A stretch of 64,000 nucleotides of DNA from Pseudomonas gessardii (GTDB taxonomy: Bacteria > Pseudomonadota > Gammaproteobacteria > Pseudomonadales > Pseudomonadaceae): NCBI RefSeq assembly GCF_001983165.1, contig NZ_MNPU01000003.1, forward strand, positions 62,001-126,000, given 5' to 3'. Of this stretch, positions 1 to 8,702 are shown in pieces (position 1 is the stretch's first letter; each line of letters begins with the position of its first letter). The position numbers were made by a program, and so were the translations under genes. A model generated the notes under the pieces. The model made no database searches, was not told where the DNA came from, and worked only from the letters and a program-made list of their open reading frames with translations.

Positions 1-5
1 TCCCG

Positions 6-629
6 CTACTGGCGCACGTTGTTGTCAGGCGGCCAGGTGCCGTTGTTCATCAGGCTGTCGAAGGTTTCGGTCATTTCCCGCGCCGGGTTCGGATAGTCGT
101 GGCGCACCCACCACAACCACAGCCCCACCAGGGCACCGACGAAACAGCGCACGGCGGCCTCGCCACGCAGTTGATCGATTTGGTACAGGCCCTGTTTCCG
201 GTAGTGTTCCCGGACCTGGATGATCAGGATATTTTCCAGGTGCGCGAGAATCACGTTCTGTCCCGGGCCGCTGAAGAACGCCGTTGTCAGTGCCGCATGA
301 CGTTCGGTGGCGCTGAACAGCCAGGCCGAAACATCCAGCAGGACACGGCGGTCGCCATCAACTTCGGTGACCTTGGTCGAGGGAACGCCAATGGCTTCGT
401 ACCCGGCGACGATCAGGTCCTCCTTGTCGCGAAAGTGCGCGTAGAAGGTGGAGCGCGCGACCCCTGTACTGTCCAGTAATTGCTGGACCGTAATTCCTTC
501 GTAGCCCTTTTCCAGCGCCAGGCGATACATGTGGTCCAGCAACAATTCCCGGGTGCGTTGGGAACGCAAGGCGTGGCGTTGACTGGCGTGATTTTTATCG
601 GCTGTTTGCACGGAAGCTAGGTGAGACAT
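6..629 (-). CDS. TetR-family transcriptional regulator
   Basis: A 207-residue protein with an N-terminal TetR helix-turn-helix at about residues 28-75 (TVQQLLDSTGVARSTFYAHF, then DKEDL). The rest is a helical ligand/dimerisation domain ending in a Trp-rich stretch (GLWLWWVRHDYP). Length is normal for the family. It is transcribed away from the broken P450/GMC/aldehyde dehydrogenase group, so the shared intergenic region at 630-868 probably holds its operator. By family behaviour it is a repressor released by a small hydrophobic ligand; the ligand is unknown. It is the first of three TetR proteins in the window. Confidence 0.9.
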   Translation of the reverse strand: MSHLASVQTADKNHASQRHALRSQRTRELLLDHMYRLALEKGYEGITVQQLLDSTGVARSTFYAHFRDKEDLIVAGYEAIGVPSTKVTEVDGDRRVLLDVSAWLFSATERHAALTTAFFSGPGQNVILAHLENILIIQVREHYRKQGLYQIDQLRGEAAVRCFVGALVGLWLWWVRHDYPNPAREMTETFDSLMNNGTWPPDNNVRQ

Positions 630-741
630 TCTTAACCTCGGCAGCGCTTTTTATTGGTTTCATGACGGCGGGTACAAGAGCTTCCCGGCGGTGATCAGAA
701 CACAATGACAGAGGATTTTTTGCACCAGCAGGATTATTTTT

Positions 742-766
742 AGAACATATTCGGCGAAAGTGTTAA
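742..766. promoter_or_regulatory. Island-wide operator-like palindrome, copy 1
   Basis: AGAACA, 13 bases, TGTTAA. It has the same arms and spacing as palindromes before the dit genes. It lies about 100 bp upstream of the P450 relic start and is followed at once by the AT-rich TTAATTAA. It could instead be a sigma-70 promoter whose -35 and extended -10 resemble the motif. Confidence 0.5.
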
Positions 767-868
767 TTAATTCCGTCTATGCCGTACAGATTTGCGCTTC
801 TGTTCGTTGTGGCTTTGCGTCTGCGGCCTTACCGTTTCTCCAGTCCGATAGAGACCTGGAGAACAATA

Positions 869-1175
869 ATGAATAACGCTCCTGAAACGCCTGCACCTGT
901 TCCTGCGCACATTCCCAAGCACCTTGCCCGCGATTTCGATCTATGGGCAGAGCTCACCGCCCACGGCGAAAACGCCTATCAACCAATCCGGCTGCGTAGG
1001 TCATGCCCGCTGCAACAACGTCGCGCCCGCGCTCTATCCACTCGATAACAACGGCTACATCGCCAGCAACGGCTTAAGTGTGCCGATTGGGCAAGAGCGG
1101 CTGGCAACCCGCGGTGCCCGTGCCTGCCCGGAACGGGTCATCGAGGTTCGCGATACATCCGACGAACACCGGTGA
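869..1175 (+). pseudogene. Deletion relic: P450 N-terminus fused to [3Fe-4S] ferredoxin C-terminus
   Basis: Frame 1 starts at ATG 869 with a GGAG ribosome site and reads about 38 residues typical of a CYP101-like N-terminus (VPAHIPKHLARDFDLWAEL). After about position 985 the similarity stops. In another frame, from about 990 to the TGA at 1173-1175, the sequence reads a ferredoxin of [3Fe-4S] type: CVGHARC, then a DNNGY turn and ACPERVIEV. The simplest explanation is one deletion of roughly 1.2 kb joining the start of a P450 gene to the body of a following ferredoxin gene. The I-helix, ExxR and heme-Cys regions are absent. The neighbours (GMC oxidoreductase, aldehyde dehydrogenase) suggest the lost enzyme hydroxylated a methyl group that was then oxidised to an acid. 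This reading rests on motif recognition only. Confidence 0.72.
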
Positions 1176-1227
1176 GTGCCGCCTTGGTAATGGAAGACTT
1201 TCAGCAACCCGCAAAAGAAGAACAACA

Positions 1228-2847
1228 ATGAGCAAAACCTACGACTACATCATCATCGGTGCGGGGTCATCCGGCTGCGTCCTGGCCAATCGCTTGTCTG
1301 CCGACACGAACGTTTCGGTGCTGCTGATCGAGAGCGGACCGGATCACACCAGTCCGTTGATTGCCATGCCCCGTGGCATTGGCAAACTGCTCAGCCCCGG
1401 CAATCCGCATGTGTGGAGCTACAAGGCTGCACGCGGTGAGGGTATGAGCGATGAGCAATGGCTCAAAGGCAAAACGATTGGCGGCTCCAGTTCGGTCAAC
1501 GGCATGGTCTATGTACGGGGAGCACCCGCTGATTATGATCATTGGGAAGCGCAAGGCTGCGCGGGCTGGGGCTGGAAAGACATGGGCCGGCAGTTTGTCG
1601 CCCTCGAAGACCACCAGTTGGGCAAGAGCCAATGGCGCGGAGTCGGTGGCCCGCTCAAAGTCACGGTGCACCCATCGGGCCACGCCCTGTGCGATGCCGT
1701 CATCAGCGCGGCCGGTGAGCTGGGTGTGGCGCGCACTGAAGACACCAATCATATCGACTCGGTCACTCAGGGTGGCTTCGGCTATCAGCCGCAAACCACC
1801 TGGAAAGGCCAGTGATTCAGTGCCGCCAAGGCCTTTCTCGATCCGGTGCGCGCACGTCCGAATTTGACGTTAATGACCGGCACGGATGTTCAACGCATCG
1901 AGTTCAGCAATCACCGTGCCTGTGACGTGCAGGTCAACAACAGCGCCGGCAAGGAACGCTTCGAAGTGCGCCGCGAGGTGTTGTTGTGCGCCGGTGCCAT
2001 TGAATCGCCGAAGCTGTTGCAACTGTCTGGCATCGGCCCGGCCGCACTGTTGAACTCGCTGGGTATCAGTGTGCTGCACGACGCCCCCGAGGTCGGGCGT
2101 AACCTGCGTGAGCACGTGTACATGGCCATGCAGTATCGGGTCACCCGTGGCAGCTTCAATCACTGCTTCCATGGGATTGGGTTACTCGGTGCAGTGGCCC
2201 AATACTTTTTGCGCAAGAAAGGACCGATGACCCACGCCGCTCACGAGGCCGGTGGTTTCATCAAGACGCGCCCGGAGCTGGATCGTCCGGACGCGCAAAT
2301 CGGCGTCAGCCTCTATTCCATGGATGGCGACGGTAACAAGGTCGAAATCGACAAGGAGCCCGGCCTGACCATCGGTGGCTATTTCCTGCGTCCGCAGAGC
2401 CAGGGTGAGGTGCGCATTCAATCGGCGGACGCCACGGTTCCACCCCGGATCAACGCCAATTATTTGAGCGCCGAGATCGATCGCACTTCCGCAATTGCCT
2501 TGTTTCGCTGGTTCCGCCGTCTGGCTGCACAGCCGGTGCTCAAGCCATTCATTGTCGGCGAGCTGACACCGGGACCGGAGGTAGAAAGCGACGCGCAAAT
2601 TCTTGCTGCGTTCCGCCGCTTCGGCCAGACCGCCTATCACGTTTCCGGGACCTGTCGCATGGGTGCCGACAGCGCGTCGGTGCTCGATCCGCAACTGCGT
2701 GTGCGCGGCGTCGAGGGCCTGCGTGTGGTCGACACTTCGGTGATGCCGTGCCTGGTTTCCGGTAACACCAATGCCCCGGCCATGGCCATTGCCATGCGCG
2801 CTGCAGAAATTATCACCGGCAAAGTCTCAGGAGATCCAACACCATGA
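1228..2847 (+). pseudogene. GMC-family FAD alcohol dehydrogenase, interrupted by in-frame TGA
   Basis: Start ATG 1228. The N-terminus has the FAD dinucleotide fold (YIIIGAGSSGCVLANRL), and GMC signature segments follow (GKTIGGSSSVNGMVYVRG). At 1813-1815 the frame hits TGA where relatives carry a basic residue (GQ-stop-FSAAKAFLDP; a CGA to TGA change would do it). The same frame then continues without further damage to 2847 through the C-terminal GMC domain, including YHVSGTCRMG and NTNAPAMAIAMRAAEI. Read through, it would be about 540 codons, normal for choline-dehydrogenase-like enzymes. Its stop overlaps the next gene's ATG. It presumably oxidised the alcohol made by the lost P450. The downstream half has no obvious start of its own. 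A sequencing error at one base is the main alternative. Confidence 0.85.
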
Positions 2848-4334
2848 GTGTTCCCTTTACCCAGCTGGACAAGCTGTACATCGATGGCGCGTGGGTGGAT
2901 GTTGACGGTCCGCGCGAAGCAGTGCTCAACCCGGCCACCGAAGCGGTCATCGGTCATGCACCGAATGGTGATCTGCAGAGCGCCGACGCAGCCATCGCCG
3001 CCGCACGCAACGCCTTTGATAACGGCCCTTGGCCCTGGTTGAGCATGGCCGAACGGGCCGGGTACATGCGGCGGATGCACGCAGCTTTGGTGGCAAAAAG
3101 GGAGGAAATTGCCGCGCTGATTATCGCTGAGGTCGGCTGTTCCCAAGGCGTGACTTATGCCATGCAGGTGGACATGCCGCTGGGCCATGTGCTGACCGCG
3201 ATCGAGCAGTCTGTGCACAGCGACAGCTTGCAGATTCCGGTGCAGGCCAATCCCAATCCGTTCAACCCGGCAGGGCCGATGATTCTCGGCAGCGGCACGG
3301 TGGAGCGTGAGGCCATCGGCGTGGTGGCCGGCATCACCGGCTATAACTTTCCGTTTCTTCTTAACCTGGCCAAGGTGTTTCCGGCCTTGCTGGCCGGCAA
3401 CACCCTGGTGCTCAAGCCTTCGCCATTTACCCCGTACTCGGCGCTGTTGTTCGGTCAGATCGCTGAAGAAATCGGCCTGCCCCAGGGCGTACTCAACATT
3501 GTCACCGGCGGTATTGAAGTGGGCGGCTTGTTGAGCAGCGACCCGCGGGTGGACATGGTCTCGTTCACCGGTTCGGAAACGGTCGGCATGAGCATCATGA
3601 GTCAGGCGGCGCCGACCCTGAAGCGCGTGCATCTGGAACTGGGCGGCAAATCGGCGTTGATCGTGCGCGCCGATGCCGACATTCAGGCCACCGCGCTGGG
3701 AGCTGTCGCCGGGCTGGCGGTCAACGCGGGGCAGGGCTGTGCATTGCTCACCCGCTTCGTTGTGCATCACTCGGTACGCGAGCAATTCGTGCAGTGCGCC
3801 AAAGCCATTGCCGGGCAGTGGAAGGTCGGTGACCCGGCGGACCCGAGCGTGATGATGGGCCCGCTGATCCGCGAGTCGCAGCGCGCCAAGGTCGAGCATT
3901 TCATCGCCAGCGGCCGCGACGCCGGGGCCACGCTGGTCTGCGGTGGTGGACGACCTGCGCATCTGCGCCAGGGCTTCTTCAGCGACATCACCCTGTTCGA
4001 TGACGTAAGCAACGACATGCTCATCGCCCAGGAGGAAATCTTCGGGCCGGTGGGGGTGGTGATCGGTTTCGACAGTGATGACGAGGCGGTTGCCATTGCC
4101 AACGATTCGCGGTTTGGCCTCAACGCCGCTGTTTCCTCTGCAGATGCCGCCACCGCCTATGCCATGGCTCGACGAATTCGTGCCGGCAGTGTGTACCTCA
4201 ATGGGGGTAGCGGCAGCTTGCCTTATGCGCCCATCGGCGGCTTCAAACGTTCAGGACTGGGCCGTGAGTTCGGGCCGAACTGGCTTAAAGAATTCACCCA
4301 GGAGAAATCCATCATCTACCCCATCGGCCGCTAG
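2844..4334 (+). CDS. Aldehyde dehydrogenase, NAD(P)-dependent
   Basis: 496 residues, full family length. The oxyanion Asn is in GYNFPF (about 168), the nucleotide-binding FTGSETVG is at about 241-248, the general base Glu265 is in LELGGKS, and the catalytic Cys299 is in NAGQGC. It oxidises an aldehyde to a carboxylic acid in the cytoplasm. The ATG overlaps the stop of the broken GMC gene (ATGA), so the two were cotranslated and form an alcohol-to-aldehyde-to-acid pair. All catalytic residues remain, so it may still serve another alcohol oxidation or be a survivor of a decaying operon. The substrate cannot be read from the sequence. Confidence 0.93.
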   Translation: MSVPFTQLDKLYIDGAWVDVDGPREAVLNPATEAVIGHAPNGDLQSADAAIAAARNAFDNGPWPWLSMAERAGYMRRMHAALVAKREEIAALIIAEVGCSQGVTYAMQVDMPLGHVLTAIEQSVHSDSLQIPVQANPNPFNPAGPMILGSGTVEREAIGVVAGITGYNFPFLLNLAKVFPALLAGNTLVLKPSPFTPYSALLFGQIAEEIGLPQGVLNIVTGGIEVGGLLSSDPRVDMVSFTGSETVGMSIMSQAAPTLKRVHLELGGKSALIVRADADIQATALGAVAGLAVNAGQGCALLTRFVVHHSVREQFVQCAKAIAGQWKVGDPADPSVMMGPLIRESQRAKVEHFIASGRDAGATLVCGGGRPAHLRQGFFSDITLFDDVSNDMLIAQEEIFGPVGVVIGFDSDDEAVAIANDSRFGLNAAVSSADAATAYAMARRIRAGSVYLNGGSGSLPYAPIGGFKRSGLGREFGPNWLKEFTQEKSIIYPIGR

Positions 4335-4398
4335 CCATGACACCCCGCGAGCGGGGAGCAGACAAAACGACTGACAATAAAAACAAAAGGTGGTTTGC

Positions 4399-6066
4399 AT
4401 GAAAAAGATGAGCAAACAGGGACGCATGCGAGCCCAGCGGGCCATGGTACTGCTGGCGGTAGGGAAAATGGCGTTTGGTTACGGTGGAGCGGTGATGGCT
4501 GCGCCGATCGAACTGGCTAATCCAGACTTTCATCTGCGTTGGGATAACACCCTGCGCTACAACCTGGGGATGCGAACGGAGGGGCAAGACCGGCGCATCA
4601 TGAACAACCCTAACTACGATGAATCGGACGGCAAGTTCGACAAGGGTGACATCGTCACCAACCGCATCGACTTGCTCACTGAACTCGATTTTGCCTACCG
4701 TAAAGACTGGGGGGCACGCCTCAGCGCCGCCGGCTGGTACGACCAGGCGTACCACAATGACACGGTGCGCAGTCATGTTGCCGGGTACCAGACCAGCTAC
4801 GACAACGACCACTACAGCTCTGAAGTGAAGCGTTACGTCGAAGGCCCTTCAGGGGAAATCCTCGATGCCTTCGTCTGGAAAAACCTGCGCCTGGGCGATG
4901 CTTCGGTGAACGTCAAGATCGGCCGGCATACCAATTACTGGGGCGAGGGGCTACTGTTCGGTGCCCATGCGATTTCCTACTCGCAAGCGCCTCTGGATGG
5001 TGCCAAGGCAGTGACCAGTCCTGGCATTGAAACCAAGGAAGTGTTCTTGCCCATCGGGCAGATATCCGTCAAAGCTCAGGCCACCGACAACCTGACACTG
5101 GCCGCTCAATATTTCTACGAATGGGACTACACGCGCATTCCGTACGGCGGCACCTACTTCGGCGCAGCGGACCCGTTCTTCGAAGGCCCGGACCGTTTGC
5201 CTGTAGCACCTGGTTTTTCCTTTAACCGGGAGAAGTCCAAATACGGTCGTGACTCCGCCAACTGGGGCGTAATGGCCAAATACGACGTCGAGGCGATTCA
5301 ATCGACGGTGGGCGCTTACTACCGCCAGTTCGATGACTACCAACCCTGGTTGGCGCCAGAAGTTTCGGCCGCTACCGGCAGCTACCGCCTGGTGTACCCG
5401 CGCAGCGTCAAACTGGTCGGCCTGAGTCTTTCGACCGTGCTCGACACGGTGTCGATCGGCAGCGAGATCTCCTATCGCAAGGGCGGTGCGTTGAACGCGG
5501 TCGGCGTTGATCCTTCCGACAACGAAGGACCGCGTGGCGATACGTACCACTTCGTCGCCAACGCTGTGTATGGCGTGCCGCGTAACTTTATCGCCAACAA
5601 CGCCACGCTGATCGGCGAGTTCGCCTACAGCCACCTGCGCAAAGTGACCGAGCACGAAGAGCTTTATCTGGGTGAAAACAACAATAACTGCGTTGACCCC
5701 CGCGTCGGCACACCCGGTTCAGGGGACAAGCGCGACGGTTGTTCGACCCGGGATTACGCGGCCATCGCCGTCAATTACACACCGCAATACCTGTCGGTAC
5801 TCCCGTCCTGGGACATGACCGTACCGTTGACCGTCAATTATGGCCTGTCGGGCAACGCAGCCAGTGCCGGCGGTGGTAACGAAGGCGCGCTGACCTGGTC
5901 TGCCGGCGTGCAGATGACGTATGCCCAGCGTTATGAATTTGGTTTGCGTTATTCCGATACAGACGCTCAAACGAAGAACATTCCCGGGGACACCGTCGGG
6001 GGCAACGGCGCCGTGGGCGGAACCGACCGTGGCTGGCTGGCCTTCACCTTCAAAACCTCCATCTAA
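4399..6066 (+). CDS. DUF1302 outer-membrane-type protein, copy 1
   Basis: 555 residues from ATG 4399, chosen over GTG 4390 because AAAAGG sits 8 bases before it. An N-terminal signal peptide ends near AMAAPIE-like residues (VMAAPIEL). The mature part is rich in alternating aromatic and polar residues (FHLRWDNTLRYNLGMR) and ends in WLAFTFKTSI, with a hydrophobic/aromatic C-terminus as in outer-membrane beta-barrels. Family members commonly sit next to DUF1329 genes in loci for hydrophobic substrates, and so does this one. The role is inferred to be passage or binding of the diterpenoid at the outer membrane. It is clearly paralogous to the gene at 12885, sharing long blocks such as PYGGTYFGAADP and GAYYRQFDDYQPWLAP. 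Confidence 0.85.
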   Translation: MKKMSKQGRMRAQRAMVLLAVGKMAFGYGGAVMAAPIELANPDFHLRWDNTLRYNLGMRTEGQDRRIMNNPNYDESDGKFDKGDIVTNRIDLLTELDFAYRKDWGARLSAAGWYDQAYHNDTVRSHVAGYQTSYDNDHYSSEVKRYVEGPSGEILDAFVWKNLRLGDASVNVKIGRHTNYWGEGLLFGAHAISYSQAPLDGAKAVTSPGIETKEVFLPIGQISVKAQATDNLTLAAQYFYEWDYTRIPYGGTYFGAADPFFEGPDRLPVAPGFSFNREKSKYGRDSANWGVMAKYDVEAIQSTVGAYYRQFDDYQPWLAPEVSAATGSYRLVYPRSVKLVGLSLSTVLDTVSIGSEISYRKGGALNAVGVDPSDNEGPRGDTYHFVANAVYGVPRNFIANNATLIGEFAYSHLRKVTEHEELYLGENNNNCVDPRVGTPGSGDKRDGCSTRDYAAIAVNYTPQYLSVLPSWDMTVPLTVNYGLSGNAASAGGGNEGALTWSAGVQMTYAQRYEFGLRYSDTDAQTKNIPGDTVGGNGAVGGTDRGWLAFTFKTSI

Positions 6067-6093
6067 AAAAGCCAAGAAGCGGAGTATCTGTTT

Positions 6094-7455
6094 ATGAAAG
6101 GACAATTTGCATGGGCGGTGGCGCTGTTGAGCATCGCCACCGCCAGCCTGGCTGCGGCACCGGCCGACCAGGTTGCACAGATCGGAAAAACCCTGACGCC
6201 GTTCGGCGCAATTATCGCGGGCAATGCCGATGGCAGCATTCCTCCCTATACCGGCGGCCTGACGCAGAGCCCGCCAGGCTTCAAGCCCGACAGCGGCTTC
6301 TGGGCCGACCCCTTCGAGGATGAAAAACCGCTGCTGCGGATCAACTCGAAAAACATGGAGCAATACGCCGACCGCTTGAGCGGCGGGCAAAAAATGCTGC
6401 TGAGTAAATTTCCCGACTACTACCTGGATATTTACCCGACCCACCGGACCGCGGCGTACCCGCAAGCGTTGCTCGATGCCTCTGTGCGCAACGCCAGTAA
6501 CTGCCGCACGACCAAGGACAACCTCGCAGTCGATCCGGCATGCCGAGGCGGGCTGCCGTTCCCGCTTCCGCAGAACGGCAATGAAGTCATCTGGAATCAA
6601 CAACTGCGCTACAAGGGAACGGGTTACACCACCACGGCTTCGTCCAACAGTTGGGTAGTGGATTCTCAGGGTTCGGTGACCAAGACCGCCGAGTCCGCGA
6701 CCATGGAGGAGGCGCCGTACTACCAGACTCAACAGACCGATCGCGATCCGCAGTTGTACTACCGCGCCTGGGCACTGGACAGTTATCCGGCCCGCAGCGC
6801 CGGGCAACTGATCATCCTCGCTGACTACCTCGACCCGCAAAGCCAGCCACGGCGTGCCTGGAGCTACACCCCAGGCATGCGCCGCATCAAGTTGGCGCCG
6901 GAGTTCGCCTACGACACGCCGGTGCCCAACCAGGGCGGTGTGAACCTGTTCGACGAATTGCAGATGTTCTCCGGTAGCCAGGACCGTTTCGACTACAAAC
7001 TGGTGGGCCGCAAGGAGATGTATATCCCGTACAACGCCTACAAGTTCTACTTCAGTTGCGGCCAGGAAGAACAGTTCAAGCCGCATCATGCCAACCCGGC
7101 TTGCGAGCGCTGGGAACTGCACCGGGTGTGGGTGGTGGAAGCGACTCTGAAACCGGGCAAACGCCACGTCTACAGCAAGCGCACCTACTACCTCGACGAA
7201 GACACGTTTGGTGCCGGCCTGTATGACGCCTGGGACCAGGGCGGGGTGCTGTATCGCGCGCTGTTCCAGAGTGGCGTGCAGCTGTACGACAAAAACCTGC
7301 CGTACACGGTAAAAAACGTCAGCTATGACTTCAACAAAGGCATGTGGTCTTTGCTCAACGATGGCCTCAAGGGCGGATATCGGGTGCACGACACGCCGTT
7401 ATCGGAGCGTGACATGAAGCCTGAGTCGATTGTTTCCCAGGAGACCCAACGCTGA
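6094..7455 (+). CDS. DUF1329 exported protein, copy 1
   Basis: 453 residues with a signal peptide (WAVALLSIATASLAAAPA). Characteristic segments include GGLTQSPPGFKPDSGFWADP, a Cys pair near 140-150 and PEFAYDTPV. DUF1329 proteins have been related by fold to lipoprotein carrier proteins, which would fit periplasmic handling of a greasy ligand; that is family knowledge, not visible here. It follows the DUF1302 gene by 27 bases and is followed by a strong terminator, so it closes the operon. It is paralogous to the gene at 14577, with near-identical stretches such as DELQMFSGSQDRFDYKLVGR and EMYIPYNAYKFYF. Confidence 0.85.
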   Translation: MKGQFAWAVALLSIATASLAAAPADQVAQIGKTLTPFGAIIAGNADGSIPPYTGGLTQSPPGFKPDSGFWADPFEDEKPLLRINSKNMEQYADRLSGGQKMLLSKFPDYYLDIYPTHRTAAYPQALLDASVRNASNCRTTKDNLAVDPACRGGLPFPLPQNGNEVIWNQQLRYKGTGYTTTASSNSWVVDSQGSVTKTAESATMEEAPYYQTQQTDRDPQLYYRAWALDSYPARSAGQLIILADYLDPQSQPRRAWSYTPGMRRIKLAPEFAYDTPVPNQGGVNLFDELQMFSGSQDRFDYKLVGRKEMYIPYNAYKFYFSCGQEEQFKPHHANPACERWELHRVWVVEATLKPGKRHVYSKRTYYLDEDTFGAGLYDAWDQGGVLYRALFQSGVQLYDKNLPYTVKNVSYDFNKGMWSLLNDGLKGGYRVHDTPLSERDMKPESIVSQETQR

Positions 7456-7478
7456 TTTCATCGGTTGAACACGCATTT

Positions 7479-7504
7479 GCGGCCTGAGAGGGCCGCTTTT
7501 TTTT
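7479..7504 (+). terminator. Rho-independent terminator
   Basis: GCGGCC, loop TGAGAG, GGCCGC, then eight T residues. It ends the first DUF1302/DUF1329 operon. Confidence 0.9.
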
Positions 7505-7546
7505 GTGCGGATTTTATAAAAGGTAGCCCTGCGACTCATATTTAAA

Positions 7547-7571
7547 TGAACACATATTAGAAATGTGTTTA
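7547..7571. promoter_or_regulatory. Island-wide operator-like palindrome, copy 2
   Basis: TGAACA-N13-TGTTTA with extended symmetry AACACAT-N7-ATGTGTT (7549-7569). Its right arm runs into TATATTAT, a good -10. It lies 94 bp before the amidohydrolase start and is almost identical to the copy at 56137, also before an amidohydrolase gene. Confidence 0.65.
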
Positions 7572-7664
7572 TATTATTGAGGGTGCAGTTATCCCTTAAA
7601 TTGATCCGGATGCCCTGCGAGCGGGTCGTTCGGTCTGCTGGCTAATTACAACAAGGAGAACGCC

Positions 7665-8702
7665 ATGCTGATTGATGTCCACGCCCACTTGCTGACTGAG
7701 GGCATGCTGAACCGTCACGAGTTCTGGGGGCCATTCATGAAAGTGCAGGGGCTGACCGTGGGGCATTTTTCCCTCGGCACCAAGCAACCGGTCAAAGCCG
7801 CGACGGATGCCGAAGCGCAGGCCAATATCCTCGCGCGCATGAGCCACGCCAGCCGTCGCCAGCTGATGGCCGAGCGGGGTGTCGACAAACTGGTGATGTC
7901 CACGCCGTCTCATTGCTTTATGTATTGGGCGGGAGATTTCGCTAACGAATACGCGCGCATCTGCAATGACGAGTTGTCGGCATTTTGTCGGGCTGATCCC
8001 GACCACTTCGATTTCTGGTGCCACGCCAACCTCGCGGATCCGCTGAATGCGGCCAAGGAAATTGAACGCGCAGTGACTCAGTTGGGCGCCAAGGGTGTGT
8101 GCGTCGGCGGGGCCAACTTCAATGGCCTGGAGGCTCACGACGAACGCCTGTTCCCCGTCTGGGAAAAACTCACCCAGCTGGATGTACCGATCATGGTGCA
8201 TGGCTTCAATCAGTCGATTTACTGGGGCGAAAAACACACGGACGACAAGTTTGAAACCACCTCCATCGTCGGTGACTGCGTCGATGAAACACTGTTCTTC
8301 TGGTACCTGATCTGCGGTGGCGCGCTGGATGTTTTCCCGACCTTGAAAACCTACATCACCCATGCCGGTGGCATGGCGGTTTTCCAGTTGGGGCGCCTGA
8401 GCGAACTGAACCGGGCCATGGCACCGGACTCGCGCAATCAGCGTCCGTTGATGGATTACCTGCAGAACTTTTACTTCGACCTTGACGTTCATGCGCCGGG
8501 CTTGCGTCGTGGCGTTGCCGAGGTGGTGGGGGCGGAGCGCCTGTTGTACGGCACTAACTTTGGCGGGGCCTACGACCATGGCGATCTGACCGAAGGCATC
8601 GGCTTGTCCGCTGAAGACCGCGAGCGGATTCGCAGCGGTAACGCGATCGAACTGCTCAAGCTGAAGGTGCCGGCCAACGCTGGTCGGGTGCTGACGCCGT
8701 GA
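7665..8702 (+). CDS. Amidohydrolase-2 (ACMSD-like) family protein
   Basis: 345 residues from ATG 7665, preceded by AAGGAG. Metal-binding candidates are His6 and His8 (DVHAH), His179 (VHGFNQ) and His233 (ITHAGG). In the ACMSD family the last metal Asp lies in a GSD-type motif; here that position is Asn298 (YGTNFGG), with Asp304 nearby. The family includes non-oxidative decarboxylases and hydrolases of ring-cleavage products and aromatic acids. It heads an operon with a kinase-like and a phosphatase-like gene. The same residue change occurs in its paralogue DitL (50187), so it defines a subgroup rather than a random lesion. The substrate is unknown; a decarboxylase or hydrolase step on a diterpenoid intermediate is plausible. 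Confidence 0.85.
   Translation: MLIDVHAHLLTEGMLNRHEFWGPFMKVQGLTVGHFSLGTKQPVKAATDAEAQANILARMSHASRRQLMAERGVDKLVMSTPSHCFMYWAGDFANEYARICNDELSAFCRADPDHFDFWCHANLADPLNAAKEIERAVTQLGAKGVCVGGANFNGLEAHDERLFPVWEKLTQLDVPIMVHGFNQSIYWGEKHTDDKFETTSIVGDCVDETLFFWYLICGGALDVFPTLKTYITHAGGMAVFQLGRLSELNRAMAPDSRNQRPLMDYLQNFYFDLDVHAPGLRRGVAEVVGAERLLYGTNFGGAYDHGDLTEGIGLSAEDRERIRSGNAIELLKLKVPANAGRVLTP

Noticed and set aside
1813..1815. Selenocysteine or programmed readthrough at the GMC TGA
   Set aside because: No recognisable SECIS-like hairpin was seen directly after the codon, GMC enzymes use no selenocysteine, and the neighbouring relic supports simple decay.
2637..3962. 441-codon open frame antisense to GMC/aldehyde dehydrogenase genes
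   Set aside because: Low-complexity Arg/His-rich translation without motifs, spanning two genuine genes on the other strand.
5719..7389. 556-codon open frame antisense to the first DUF1302/DUF1329 genes
   Set aside because: No ribosome site, no domain, and similar antisense frames occur at the paralogous second pair (14595-15983), as expected from shared codon use.
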